NCBI RefSeq assembly: GCF_004210375.1
Contig: NC_134833.1
Span: 21,259,396-21,323,395 of the forward strand
Direction of reading: 5' to 3'
From: Tachypleus tridentatus
Taxonomy: Eukaryota; Arthropoda; Merostomata; Xiphosura; Limulidae
Length of the DNA: 64,000 nt
The notes under the pieces are model-generated. The model searched no databases. It had not been told where the DNA came from and saw only the letters and a program-made list of their open reading frames with translations. The position numbers and the translations under genes were made by a program. Below are positions 35,801-48,300 of the stretch, piece by piece. Within the stretch, counting starts at the first letter, position 1. The number at the start of each line of letters is the position of its first letter.

Positions 35801-36412
35801 ACTACTAATTAATGTGTTTCAGTAAGAACACATTTAATGGCTATTAAATAAGTAGTAAATATATTTATGGAATTCAGAAAGGAATTAGTTGTATGGAAAA
35901 ACAATTTTTTTTTCTATGTTAACATAATAAAAATTTTTTTGATGTTCATGAGTACTACTTGGTTGAAGTGTATTGGTAACACATGGAAAAATTGAATACT
36001 AGTTATTTGAGTAATTTTCGTAAATAATATTTCTTTTACGACTAATAGAACCGAATTTAGGAACTGCAGATTTAGGCGTTGTTGTTGGGTAAAACTGAAA
36101 GAGATTATAAAGATGTTATTAAAATAGTGAAATGAGAAGATCGCCTGCAAGTAAACTAAACTTTAAACATGAGGAAAACCTTTATATCAACCGCTGTAAT
36201 TAGATCTCAACTCGGACAACAGATGGGGCGATGAGCTAAATCTTTGTACTTGAAAAGTCAAAAAACATTCTATGGGCTGCGGTCAAAACGAAAATGAAGA
36301 TATATTAGCATACAGCAAAAAAAAATAAAAAATTTAGGTTCCTGAATTGTATAATAATAATAAAAATATTTTCTACCTTCACTTAACTTTACTTCTGTTT
36401 ACTTTGCTATCA

Positions 36413-36693
36413 GGCCTGGCATGGCCAAGCGTGTTAAGGCATGCGACTCGCAATCTGAGGGTCGCGGGTTCGCATCCCCGTCGCGCCAAACATGCTCGCC
36501 CTTTCAGCCGTGGGGGCGTTATAATGTTACGGTCAATCCCACTATTCGTTGGTAAAAGAGTAGCCCAAGAGTTGGCAGTGGGTGGTGATGACTAGCAGCC
36601 TTCCCTCTAGTCTTACACTGCTAAATTAGGGACGGCTAGCACAGATAGCCCTCGAGTAGTTTTGTGCGAAGTTCAAAAACAAACAAACAAACA
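36413..36693 (+). mobile_element. tRNA-derived SINE, family A, well preserved
   Basis: The head starts ggcctggcatggccaagcgt then gttaaggcatgcgactcgca, with the B-box-like gggttcgcatccccg. The body follows with gcgttataatgttacggtca, gtaaaagagtagcccaagag and gtgggtggtgatgactagca. The tail is gcacagatagccctcgagta, tttgtgcgaagttc and an (aaac)n end. This is one of the least diverged copies in the window and forms an inverted pair with the next one. Confidence 0.92.
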
Positions 36694-36793
36694 CATTTTT
36701 CTATCGCATTTCTTGTGTGTCACGTAACATGAACCAGTCGTGCCAAAATTGCCTCTGTTAACAAAGATGATCCCGTAAGTTATTAATGAAAGG

Positions 36794-37053
36794 GGCCTGG
36801 CATGGCCAGGTCGTTAAGGCTACTCGAGAGCTATCTGCACTAGCCGTCCCTAATTTAGCAGTGTAAGACTAGAGAGAAGGCAGCTAGTCATCGCCACCCA
36901 CCACCAACTCTTGGACTACTCTTTTTACCAACGAATAGTGGAATTGACCGTAACAATATAAAGCCCACAAGCATGTTTAGCGTGACGGGGATTCAAACCC
37001 GCGACTCTCGGATTACGAGTCGAACGCCTTAAACCACCTGGCCATGCTGAGCC
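36794..37053 (-). mobile_element. tRNA-derived SINE, family A, antisense with a sense head attached
   Basis: From 36821 to 37053 the sequence is a family A SINE on the minus strand, from the tail (gctatctgcactagccgtcc) to the head (ccacctggccatgctgagcc). Before it, at 36794-36820, lies a second head on the + strand, ggcctggcatggccaggtcg then ttaaggc. The two heads form a 27-base inverted repeat around the unit. The poly-A-like tail is missing at the junction. A template switch or 5' inversion during insertion would explain it (inference). Confidence 0.8.
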
Positions 37054-39211
37054 TATGAAATTATCAGTTTGGGGCTATTGACATTTCTATTTCTTTCGCG
37101 ATATTACATCATCTTGTCTATTTATGCAATAAACGAAAATTGCACAGAATTGGTCTCATTTTTCAAAATAATTGTGAGCATAACTGTATCAAGAACAATA
37201 ACTTTAATGAAACAATCCACACAAATGAAAAATATAAATTAAACAACAGAACTGAATTAAATTGCAGTCGGAATTTATAAAAGTCAAAAAGACAAACATC
37301 GCAAGTTCAGATGTGTTAGTTGGATTTTTTTTATAACTGAGTCAGTCGAAAATTCAAGTTTTATATTATTTGATGAAACAGGAAACTACTAGCGACATCT
37401 TCAAGAGCCACGCCATTAGTTATGACAATTTACTAGTGCAGTTTTATGTGCAATAATTTTAATTAATGCAAATCTATAGTTCCTGAAAACTTAATGTAAA
37501 CTTTACTTATTATGGAGTCACACCTGTTGTAGGAAGAGAAACAACCCTCATTTGTGCATCTAAACCGTGCAATAACCATCCGGTCGCCATTTCTTAATGG
37601 AGCATTTTTATCATATGCATATTTTTTTTTAATATTCTTTACATTTCTTTGTTAACATTTCCGCCACCTCTCCATTGTTGACTGCTTTTTATTTCTAAGA
37701 ATATTAACCAATTATCTTGTGGCATATCACTATCAAGAAGCACAGTGCAACAAATAAGTTGAAAAAAAAAAGTTACACACGGTTGGAATTGTAAAGATTC
37801 AATTAATTGATGAGTCAACTGAAATATAGTGCAGTTAGTCGGAAATAGATTTGTGACTGATGCTGAAGTTTAGACGATTTACAACCATATGTATTTAGAA
37901 CATCCTTGCGAATCACAAATGATTAAGAGCACAAAAGCGAAATCTGTCAGGGAAATCTGAATTTAATATGGCTGGGCTAAACAGTTATAAGCTTAGCCTT
38001 CAGCTAAGTATGTGTTAGATGAACGGTTAAAATAACTTTGTTATTGTAAATTATGTTACAGTAAGTTGAAAAACATTTGAATACCGAGATATAAACGAAA
38101 ATAAAAGAAAAGTAGTAAATGTAAATGTAAAAAACAACAATAGGAAAGTATTGTACAAAATACAACAATGTGCTTATATACCAACACTGTTACTAATTCA
38201 AAGCATAGGATAAACACATAAGAAAATAAAAGATCAACATGTGATTTCACAATTTACAAAGAATTTGTTTAACTCACCTTAGTTTCGTGCTTAATACAAT
38301 ATTTGCTATCCAAAGCGATGTGAAACTTGATGTCCCAGATAATGAAGACTTTTTGGCCCTTTCATTCTAAATGGTAATTTGGGAACAACAGCTGTTACGT
38401 TACCCTTTCAACTGTCCCAATTACCCAGCGGTACGTCTAAGGACATGTAGCGCTACAAATATGATTTTGATCCCAGTGAGGGACTAAGCATAGATAACCC
38501 ATGGTGTAACTTTGCGTTTGCAACAAAAATTTAAACAAAAATCCCTTTCAACCAAAATGGTACTGAAACGAATGTTATTGAGGCCAACCTGAAATCACGT
38601 ATATTTCTCTTTTGATGACATGAAATATAATTACTTTTAAAATAAAAAAAAATCAAGATGGACATTCTTACTGTTTGTTGTTGTAGATTTCCAAGTTGAG
38701 CAATTTATGCTATTTTGACATTCAAACAGCGAAATGTGAACAAACAATTTTTTGAAACTATTGAACAGATTTTATTTGTTGTTGACAGTTTTGTAGAAAC
38801 TTTGAAATGTTTTTTCTTGTGATAGCATGACTTTACGCTAGTTATTATTAAATAACTGTTCGTTATAATATTGTTAATAAAGTATTAAGTTGTTTGTTCA
38901 GTTAAATTGTTTATTTACAAAACTGTGCAGGTAATGTCTTAAACAATTGTTGTCGCTGTGATATTTTGTAATATACTACGTCATCCTTTTTGTCAGACGA
39001 TCAGGGAAAATGTTTCAAAAATGTAATACGAAAAGTTCGAGGAAGTATGACGTCATAGGAACGTTTTAAAAGTATTTTGTAATAAAGTGACGTGAAAATA
39101 CTATTGCATTGCAGAGCCATCTATACAAAATGATATTTGTTATGTTTGATTGCCTCGAAGTATACAAAATATAATTTAGAATATGCGTGATTGAAGTTGA
39201 TTAAAAGGCAA
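37054..39211 (+). other. Intergenic region upstream of the EB-module gene
   Basis: AT-rich sequence with a family B SINE at 38412-38536. Near 38980-39060 there are several tgacgtca-like pieces (acgtcatcc, gacgtcatagg, gtgacgtg), which could be regulatory sites for the gene starting at 39212, but this is speculative. No exon was recognised. Confidence 0.35.
38412..38536 (+). mobile_element. tRNA-derived SINE, family B
   Basis: The text cccagcggtacgtctaagga begins the tRNA-like head, with ttttgatcccagtgagg where the B box is expected. The tail is gcatagataacccatggtgt then aactttgcgtttgcaac. Confidence 0.6.
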
Positions 39212-39302
39212 ATGGCAAAGATATTTAAGTATTGGACATTACGACCATTTATTTTTGAGTACAGTTTCACCTTTATAATTTTCTTAGGACTATGCATTCA
39301 AG
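39212..39302 (+). CDS. EB-module gene exon 1 (signal peptide)
   Basis: This is the first ATG after an in-frame TGA at 39188, with G at +4. It encodes MAKIFKYWTLRPFIFEY and then FTFIIFLGLCIQ, and ends in the donor caag|gtaaag, phase 1. Its link to the exon at 47022 rests on the matching phase and on the need for a signal peptide. Confidence 0.65.
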
Positions 39303-42300
39303 GTAAAGATTTATTATTGATAATTTACAATTGGTACAGTTAAAGGTTTTTTAAAAGCCAATTTAGGCCTATAAGCATAAGTAGCATATCCTTTTTTTTA
39401 AAGCCTTAGTCTATAGGCTATACAATTTAGTAAGACTAGTCTCTACGTCTCGCACAATATCGGTAATAGTTAATAATACTATTATTGATGTTAATTCTAG
39501 AGCAGTTTTATTCACGATTCTGAAATGAAGTTTTAATCTTCTCTAGGTTAAGGTCGTGTCAGTTTCAACTGTGACAGTAATAAAACCTTTAGACAGTAAG
39601 AGACCATTTGGTTTTTTATTTCAAGGTTGTCCTTGCACGTCCTAACTTGAGAAGAGTAAACATTTAAACCTACCTTTTATTTTCAAATAAATAAAACTCT
39701 TAAAATAAAATGTAGCCAAGCCTGTCTTCCCAAATCTTAAATATGTCATTTTTGTTTTATTATCTTTACAATATAACATATTAATCCAATTTTTATCCTG
39801 TATTCTTGTAAACTTCAATAAGTTACTGTTATTTTATGAAAGTAAAATAAATCGAGAGAGATATTAATCTATCCTTATGATATCCTTTCCAACATTAGTC
39901 CAATAATTTTAGTAGCCTTCCTGTGAAGTCTTATGTTTTTTAGTAAGTAAATACCCTTTCTTAGCAGAAACTGACGTTTAACTAGTATATACAGAGTTAA
40001 ATTTTTCTCTTGAATTATAATGATATTTTTCATAAATTATGGAAATCAATATTATAGAGTCTAAATATTACTTATATTAACCAACTATCAAACCTTTTGA
40101 ATGTTGCTTAATGTTTTAATATTTAATTTGCACATTTTTAACATTTAAAAAAACTGTTTTTTTGTGGCACTGCTATCCTTGCATTTTAAAATTTGTAGAA
40201 ATGACTTTTATTACTTGTTTTGTGACATTTCATCTCCTGATTGAAAGTTAGTGTATTCTATGAATGTGGTTAATAAAATTTAATATTATGTATATTGACT
40301 TCGTACATATGACCAAGTAAAAAAACAACAAAGAATACATGTTTAATGTCCCTGTCCTTTTCTGCAGCTCCTATCCCCTACTGTTTTTGAGATTTTTTTT
40401 CCCTTTTTGAGTTGTCATTTTTTGATCATACAAAGAAATATAGAAGCATACCAAATTAAAACAAAATATGAGATAAACACAGTTTATTCATGCTGCATTT
40501 CTGTATTTGTCATAAATTGTCTATAGTTTGTATGAAAGAATGAAATATAGAAGACTTGCATTTGACATGGACCTTTGAAAACAAGAAATAATTATGATAA
40601 AAAAATGGTGCGGACTTTCTTTAAAAGAAGCCATTTAAATAAAAAAGAAAAGGCACCTCCTTCCTTTTTCCAAAAATTGCATACTAAACTTTTTTTTTTT
40701 TTAACTTGGCCTAATATAAAAGTTAGCACTTTAAAAGCACCGATTGTACAGTGTACAAAGCATTGATTATTTTACATGTTACAGCCATCTGATGCTTGTC
40801 TGTTATTGGCTGATAATTACTGTGTCACCCTGTTCATACTGTTTTTTTAAATCATGATTTGTTTGTTTAATTACTAGTAGTTATTGTGACTAACCAATAA
40901 CATAGTGTACTGCCCATAAACATATAGAGTGAATTTAAGTTTAAACTGATATTGCTGATAAAATAGTTGTAGAGTTACTTAAACTAAAACAACAAGAAGA
41001 AGATAACAATTTGGTAGGTTGGCAATGTTCTGGTATGGTTACATAATAATGGTTTTTTGTCTTATTTTTGGACATGTTGGGTACTTTGGTTATATGCAAC
41101 TCATTGGACCAAGATTATTCAATGTACAGAGATCAAAATTTTCATAAATTGTAGTGGTATAAACTATAATGTTTTTATATGTAATAACACACATTAAGTT
41201 TTTTCTATGAACTCTAGTTTCTCAGTACTACATTTAAAAATTACATGAATAATGATGTACTGAAACCCTCATGAACATATCTAGTGAAGTTGCATTCTTG
41301 TTGTGAGGAGAGAACTTTTATTTGAAATTGTGTTCTTATAAAAGCATAGTTGTAACACATATTGCAGCTATTTCTCTAATTGTATGAATCTTGAATGCCC
41401 AAAGTGTGAAATGTTTTATGGACCCTTGTGATGCCATTTGGCAGATGCTAACATACTGTGCCATTATAGTAAGGTATATTCATCTGTGATGGACTGCCAC
41501 AACATCGAGGGATATGTGTTAGAATTTTCATTTACTTGTGCCAGTAGAACCAGAGTTCAGCATCAATTCTCAAACGTCTTCTGGGTACAGAAGGATTTTG
41601 TTTTGTTATACACAAGTTTATTAAAAATTATTAATTTAAAAAGTGGAAATAGGGTATTTTGATAAGGTGCAGAAGCAAGATAGGTAGTTTTAAGTGAAAC
41701 TGCTGTTTGAAAGAAGGAAATGAACAAGCTTAAGGCTTGAGACATAGTGATGACATGGTTTCCTCAAGCCAAACTCCATAGTTTGACTATTCAGTATGAG
41801 AGGCTTTAGACATCATAAGGCCAGTTATGGCTTTACTGCAGCCGGTTATATATCCTCCTATAGTGACATTCTGTGTGCTGTACCAGGTAAAAACGTTTTT
41901 GAAACTGCGGTGGGCTGTTGCTGATGTGTTCTTTATCTGAAAGTCAAGGATGACTTCTGTCTGTAGTATCTATAAAACTTACAATCACACAGTATTGGTT
42001 ATAATGAATGCTGATCCAATGTTCAAAACTGCTTTCACTTGTGTTTTTGTTTGTCTAATATATTAAGTGGAACCAGCACCTAACATTTGTATGTATTTAT
42101 ATATATCTGTATGTTTTGTGCTAAGATATATGTATGGGTTTTCTTTCCTATTCTTAAAAATTGTCCTCATAAAAAAAAAAATGAATACACATATGACACT
42201 TATTACTTGGTTTATAAGTGTTTTATATCAATTTTTAATTTTTGGATTCTGTATTATTTTTATTTATTTATGGGATAAAAACAAAGTTAAGTTGAAGATA

Positions 42301-45300
42301 TTTTCCTAGCAGAACTGGTTGTTTTCAAAATAGTACAAGGTCTCTCTGAGGTTCATTTTGTGTTGATACAGAATTTAATATAAATATTGAAATTTATAGT
42401 TAAATGAAGGAGTATGAAATAATGCACGTATATTTTAAAGGAAAAATTTGTGTGAAATAAAAAAATTTGGATGCAAGACATTTATTGTGAGGAAAAGTAT
42501 AGAAAAGATTCACAAAAAATAGAATGACTAATTGCCCATGTCCCTAATCATATATAAAATATACATCATTCTGTATTTATGTATATCACAATTTTCTTAT
42601 CAAATAATGCACTTCAGTGTTCTGATTCAACTTTATGGTTTTATTGGTTGTGTGGGTTATTATAAAATGTACTACCTGCAGCTTAAGAGCCATCCTAGTG
42701 GCATAGAATTCATTGATTCATCCAAATTTTAGAGTGCATTTTCATATTTACCTGTTAGGTTTCTTTTGGTTACATTAATTACAGTTTTTTTTACATACTT
42801 AAGATTTTCTACCAAACTTATATTTGAGCCACTATTTTACTGTCATCAGGATTCCAGTGTAGCAGGTTCATATTGATTGGTCAACCAGCCTCCCTCATTT
42901 GTTTTGTCTAATACTATTACTCACCACTGATTCCAGCAGTGTAATATCTTTATTTTTTGATGCCTATTAATTATCTTTACCTGTTTTTGTAACGTGTCAA
43001 ATCACAATCTGTAAATACAGACACATACTTGCATTTGTTTACAACTTCTGTTTTGAGTGACAGGAAGTGGTATACAAATAAACCGTTCATTGTAGCAATT
43101 CTAAAGTTTTTTGTCAGCTATAGCTACTAAATGTACCAAAAGAAATGTTTTTTCTACTTGTCTTGAAATACAAGGCTCAGCATGGTTAAAGTGATTGATT
43201 TGCATTTTGAGGGTCATGGGTTCAAATTCTTGCCCCACCAAACATATTTGTCCTTTCAGCTGAGAGGATATTATAATGCTATGGCCAATCCCACTATTAA
43301 TTGGTAAAAGAGTAGCCAAAGAATTAGCAGTGGTTGGTGATGACTAGCTGCCTTTCCTTTAGTCTTTCACTGTTAAATTGGACATGGCTAGCACAGATAG
43401 CCTTTTTGTAATTTTACGTGAAAAACAGACAATTCCTGTTAAAACTGTTTGGTTATTTATATATATATATATATATATATAATTTGCTTCATGTTGCAAT
43501 GATTGTTGCTGTATGGTTTGCATCTGTTTAGCTTTATTTAGATAGTAGTATTTATGTACACAGTGCTGTAGGACTTTTGCATATTTGTTTGAATCCAATT
43601 ATATGTTTAATATTTTTAAAAAATAAAATAATTTTATCAACATGCAGTGTGTAACATCAGACTCTTATTCTTAAGTTATAAGTGAGTCAACATTGTTTAG
43701 GTATTCTGGAAACTGTTATTAAAATTTTTTATTTCTGTATAAAACCAGGGTTCCTTCTAACATAATTTTGTTAATATGTTCAGTAATTTCACAACAAATA
43801 AGAGTAAAAATGGCACTCAAAATTATCTACTAGAAAAACAAAACTTTCATAAAAGAAAGGTTTTTTTTACAAATTTTCTGACTGTAGGATAATAAAATTT
43901 ACAACAGTTACAAGTTACATACCGATGACAAGTACATATTATACACTATCAGTCATACTTTTATTTAATTCTAATTACCTCCAGCCACAGGTATAAAATT
44001 AAACTGCATTCACAATTCATTTGTTTCTATTAAGTGTTTATAAAGTTATTTTGAAGATGATGATATTCAGTTTTCCATCTCTTTGTGTTGCTATTATCAT
44101 TACCTCTTGTTTGATAGCAGTAGCTTCAAAAACAAAAAAACTTCTATGTAAAGACTTTAATGAATAACACCTTTGAAACAAAACCCATTTACTTTAAGGT
44201 TTGTGCTACATTTTAAATTTCTAGTTTTTGCCCTATCATCCATCTCAATTCTCAAAACTTAACTAAGGCAAGTATTGAAACAAACAAGCAATTTCACTAA
44301 ATTCCAGTATTTTTCATAAAATTAGGTTAGGTGGTAGTCTTAGATTGTTGCATGAAAAACATTCAAGGCTTAATACTTACTGGTATATTCTACCACAGAG
44401 GTTATTTATAAGACTTAAAGCAAATTATAAATATGATGTCATTTCACAGAAAAACATTCATGTATATGTGTCATCTAAATGGTAATGATTCACCACATGG
44501 ATACTAATGAGAGGTTTTTGACTTGTTAAGTATTGAAACAATTCTAAGAATTTACCAAAAAGGAAGTTTTCTCAGTTGAAGTGTTTTTGTCTTGTGTTAT
44601 AGTCGGAGCTGGGTAACTTAGTGGTTTTTGTTATTTTATTAATGAAAATGCTAAGAATCAGATGGTTATTTTTAAGACAGCCAATCTAATCATAATTTTA
44701 TTACTTGATTGTTGAAATAATTGGACACTCTGATTAGATTAGTCATTTTGTTTTGTGAGAATCAGTATTATTCTAATTTCAGTTAATTGTGGTTGAGTAA
44801 TGGAACATGGTAATAATTGTAAATACTAATAATTAGTGTTAAAATAATAATTTGTTAATAATTTATACCACTTGCAAGTAACCTAAATAAATGTGATAAT
44901 AATCACAATTCATTGCTAAATCTAGTTCATACGAAAACATTTTATCTTGAAATTCACTATATATAAAGTATGTAGGCCACTAGTATTTATGTCATCTTTG
45001 AGCTAGTATAACAAGCCCTGGTACTGGACAAAAGGTTTCCTTAACTTTGAATGTGGCAGATGTGTATAGTTGTTGACATTATGTAACAAATATACTCCAT
45101 TTATTTATGGGCTCTTGGAAGACTGATTACATAGCTTTGCATAACAACAAGTGTAATATCAGTATTTCAGTTACTTGGATTGTTGGAATAGTTGAAAATG
45201 TTAATAATAATCAGAACCCATAATTTCAATTAGTTAACTATTTTGTGACATTATATAATCAGAAACTTGATTAATTATTGGAATAATAGAAAGCAGTAAT

Positions 45301-48300
45301 AACAGAAAACTGTGATTTGGATTGAACATGATTTAATTTATGTGACACTAAATTATTATAATTTCTACATGTAGGTGATTGATTATATACATCAAAGTCA
45401 CCCAGCTTTATTATCTAATTCTTTATATTCTTCTAACTAAGAGCGTGTCATGGAATGAGCCAACGTTAAACAAAACCTTCTAATGATTACAAAAATTATT
45501 CACCAGCTATTTAACTTTGTAATAAAGTTATTAGTATTTGTGGTCATAATCCTTAGCAAACTTATTAAGATTTGGTCATAAGGATTAATTAAATTGTTAA
45601 GAAAAACATAAATATCTTTAAATCTGTTTCTTGTGCAATACCAATGTTTTTATGCTTGTTTCTAGAGCTGTACATTGTTTGAAAGCAGTGGTGGTATGAT
45701 TTGTTATAGTTCTTTTTATGTTACCGGTAGTCAAGTGTATTTCTTGGAACTATCATTTGCTGTGAGAAACTTTTTGTCACTCTCAAATCTTTTCTTCCTA
45801 AGCTACTAACTTTGTAAATGGTCAGTGGAACCTATTTTATTGTGTACGTCTTTTTAAAATTCTATTTTCATGACAAAATATTTGAATTTTGTGACATATG
45901 CATTTCATTTATTAAAATTAACCAGTAGTTCATGTTTATGAGGTGTAGAACTGAAACAAGGGTCATACTAATAGGTTTATCTTTTTAAGGTTTATAGGAA
46001 GTTTACTAATTTTTGACTAATAAATTTTATTTTGGTCTTTAACCTGTTGACTGCCAAGTAATTCAGCTGCTACGTCAACTTCGAACTAAGTTCAAAATAC
46101 AACTCTAATGTTTCTTCATTTTGTAACTTTTCTCATGATGCCATTTTGGATTGAAAGTGAAACAATTTGTAAGTAGGTCAAATGCATGTCTTTAAAAACA
46201 CATTGATAACATTGAGAACGAATTAACTCGTCCGTGGCACTGTTACTGATTGGCTCGGATGAGTTATCTCGTCTATGGCACTGAACAGGCTAATATTTTT
46301 TTGAGCAAGTTAGAAGCACATTGAGGTAGAAAATATTAAGTTTTATTAGACCATATTTGAAGTGAGAAAGATTACATTTTTAGTGTATCTTAAAAGTTTC
46401 CACTGTTCCGAGTTACCCTATTTATTTTTTTGAGTCCTGGGAGTAGCTAATTTAAAGCAACCCTTTAACTTGTAGAGTTACAGTATTTCCTTGACTGTTG
46501 TTGATTAACCTGATATGCAGAATGCTTTTTGTTACTCATAAATACTTTCCTAAGATACTTATTTCAATATTTTCAGTTTTCAGACCCATTTTCATCCAAA
46601 CAGCTACAGTATTGCCCTGTAATGAATTTTGTACTCATAGATAAATAAGCTACGTCTTTGTGTCTTAATGATGACAAATTATTGCTATGAAGTAGTTTAT
46701 ATACCTTAAACCATTACACATTTATCAATCATGTCTGTCAATATTATAATCTTAATATCATGATCTGTTGATTAGCTTTATTGTATCATTTAGTAATCAT
46801 GGTTGTCTGTTGTTTATCTGCACCATGTTTATGATAGTACACTACTAGAATGATGACATGAGTATACAAGAATATTGTGTATTGTTAAATTGTGAACAGG
46901 GAGTTAAAGTGGTAAATACAACTTAAATGGTTCTTTGTGTATTTCATTAGTTATAATAAAACTTTCTTGAAATTAATTTGTATGAAAATCTCAGCAGTAA
47001 TGCAGTTTTATTATTTACTAGAGGGAGTAAGTCACGTCGGTGAGCCATGTATTTTGTCTGTGTTTTGTCGAGGAAGTAACGTTCATTGTGAAAGAGGAAT
47101 TTGTAGATGTAAAGCTGATTATCCAATTCAAGTTGACTCTCACAAGTGTAAACATGGTAAGTATTGTTTTGTAATTGTTTTAAAAAGTCTAGGGTATTTG
47201 TAAGGTAAATAGTTTACTTTGTATATGTAAACAAGAAATATTTTGATTGGCATTGTTATGTGTATTTCTGTGGTTTTACAATCATCTCAATTCTCTCTGG
47301 TTAGCACAGTTTTGTTATTTGAGATTAAGTAAAATGGTGTGTACTCTGGTGGAGACTTTTGACATTTTCACAACTTATGTTCCTTCATATTTTTATTCAT
47401 CATATTTTGTAAGTGGGATTTGATGCATGCAGTAAGAAGCTTTTGTTATATTTTTTTGAAAACATGTTGTTACATGAAGAATGTATGAGTAAATTACAAG
47501 TTATTTTTGTTTTAAACGTTGAAATGGTTTCTTTTCGAAACAGGTAAGAAACAAGGTGAGAGATGCGAATACACGGAGGAGTGCACCTATTATGATGACA
47601 ATGCCTATTGTACACAGCTGCCTTATAGAAGTACATGTGAATGTCACACAGATTATATTTATGATGCTAGTAAAGGGTTATGTGTGAAAAGTAAGTAACT
47701 ATTATATAGACTACAGGTATTAGTGCTCATTTAGATTAGTGTTTTCTGTGTTAGAATGTGCCACATTATCCTTTTCTTTATTTAATTGTTTGTTATGGTA
47801 AATATAATGGTACTATTATATTTATATTGATGTAGAAAATTTAAGCTTGGTGTAAGTTTTGAGGAATGCATTTATATTTTATCTAAGTTATAGGCAGTTT
47901 TTATCATTCTCGTTTTTCACTGTATTTAAAACAAATCTATTACATTAAAATGTAGGTTCGTGTAAGATAATCTGATGAGATAAGTTATTTGTTAAGATGA
48001 GGAGATTTGTGTTATTGTTAATTCTGGTCTGTTTCTCGAGTTCGGCCTATGGTGCAAAACAACACGTGTAAATTGTTTTACGACATGCTTAGGCATTAAA
48101 AGAGAGTGAAAAATCTTCACACAACTTTTTAGTTTGAAATACAGTAATTTGATTAATTTGGTCTCATTTCTTATTTTCCAGAAAAAACAAGTTATACATA
48201 TTACGGGTTATCTCGTAAAGCTGTAAAATGGCTATCTTTAAAAAGCCTTTAAAAAAATGTAATGGTTGTGAGATTGAATATTGTTTTGAATTTGTTTCTG

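Larger units (their letters stand above)
39303..47021 (+). other. 7.7-kb first intron of the EB-module gene
   Basis: It contains a diverged family A SINE (43173-43430), a (TA)n run (43459-43481) and a TIR element (46039-46293). The rest is AT-rich, without a convincing exon; the several open frames near 41438-42732 have no recognisable domain. Confidence 0.5.

Noticed and set aside
41438-42732. Cluster of open frames of 60-80 codons in the first intron of the EB-module gene
   Set aside because: They are low-complexity, AT-driven frames rich in F, I, L, Y and K, without motifs or splice context.
47157-47203. Extension of the EB-module open frame beyond 47156
   Set aside because: It reads through a good donor (catg|gtaagt) into a hydrophobic AT-rich stretch. 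The next exon continues the cysteine pattern in phase.
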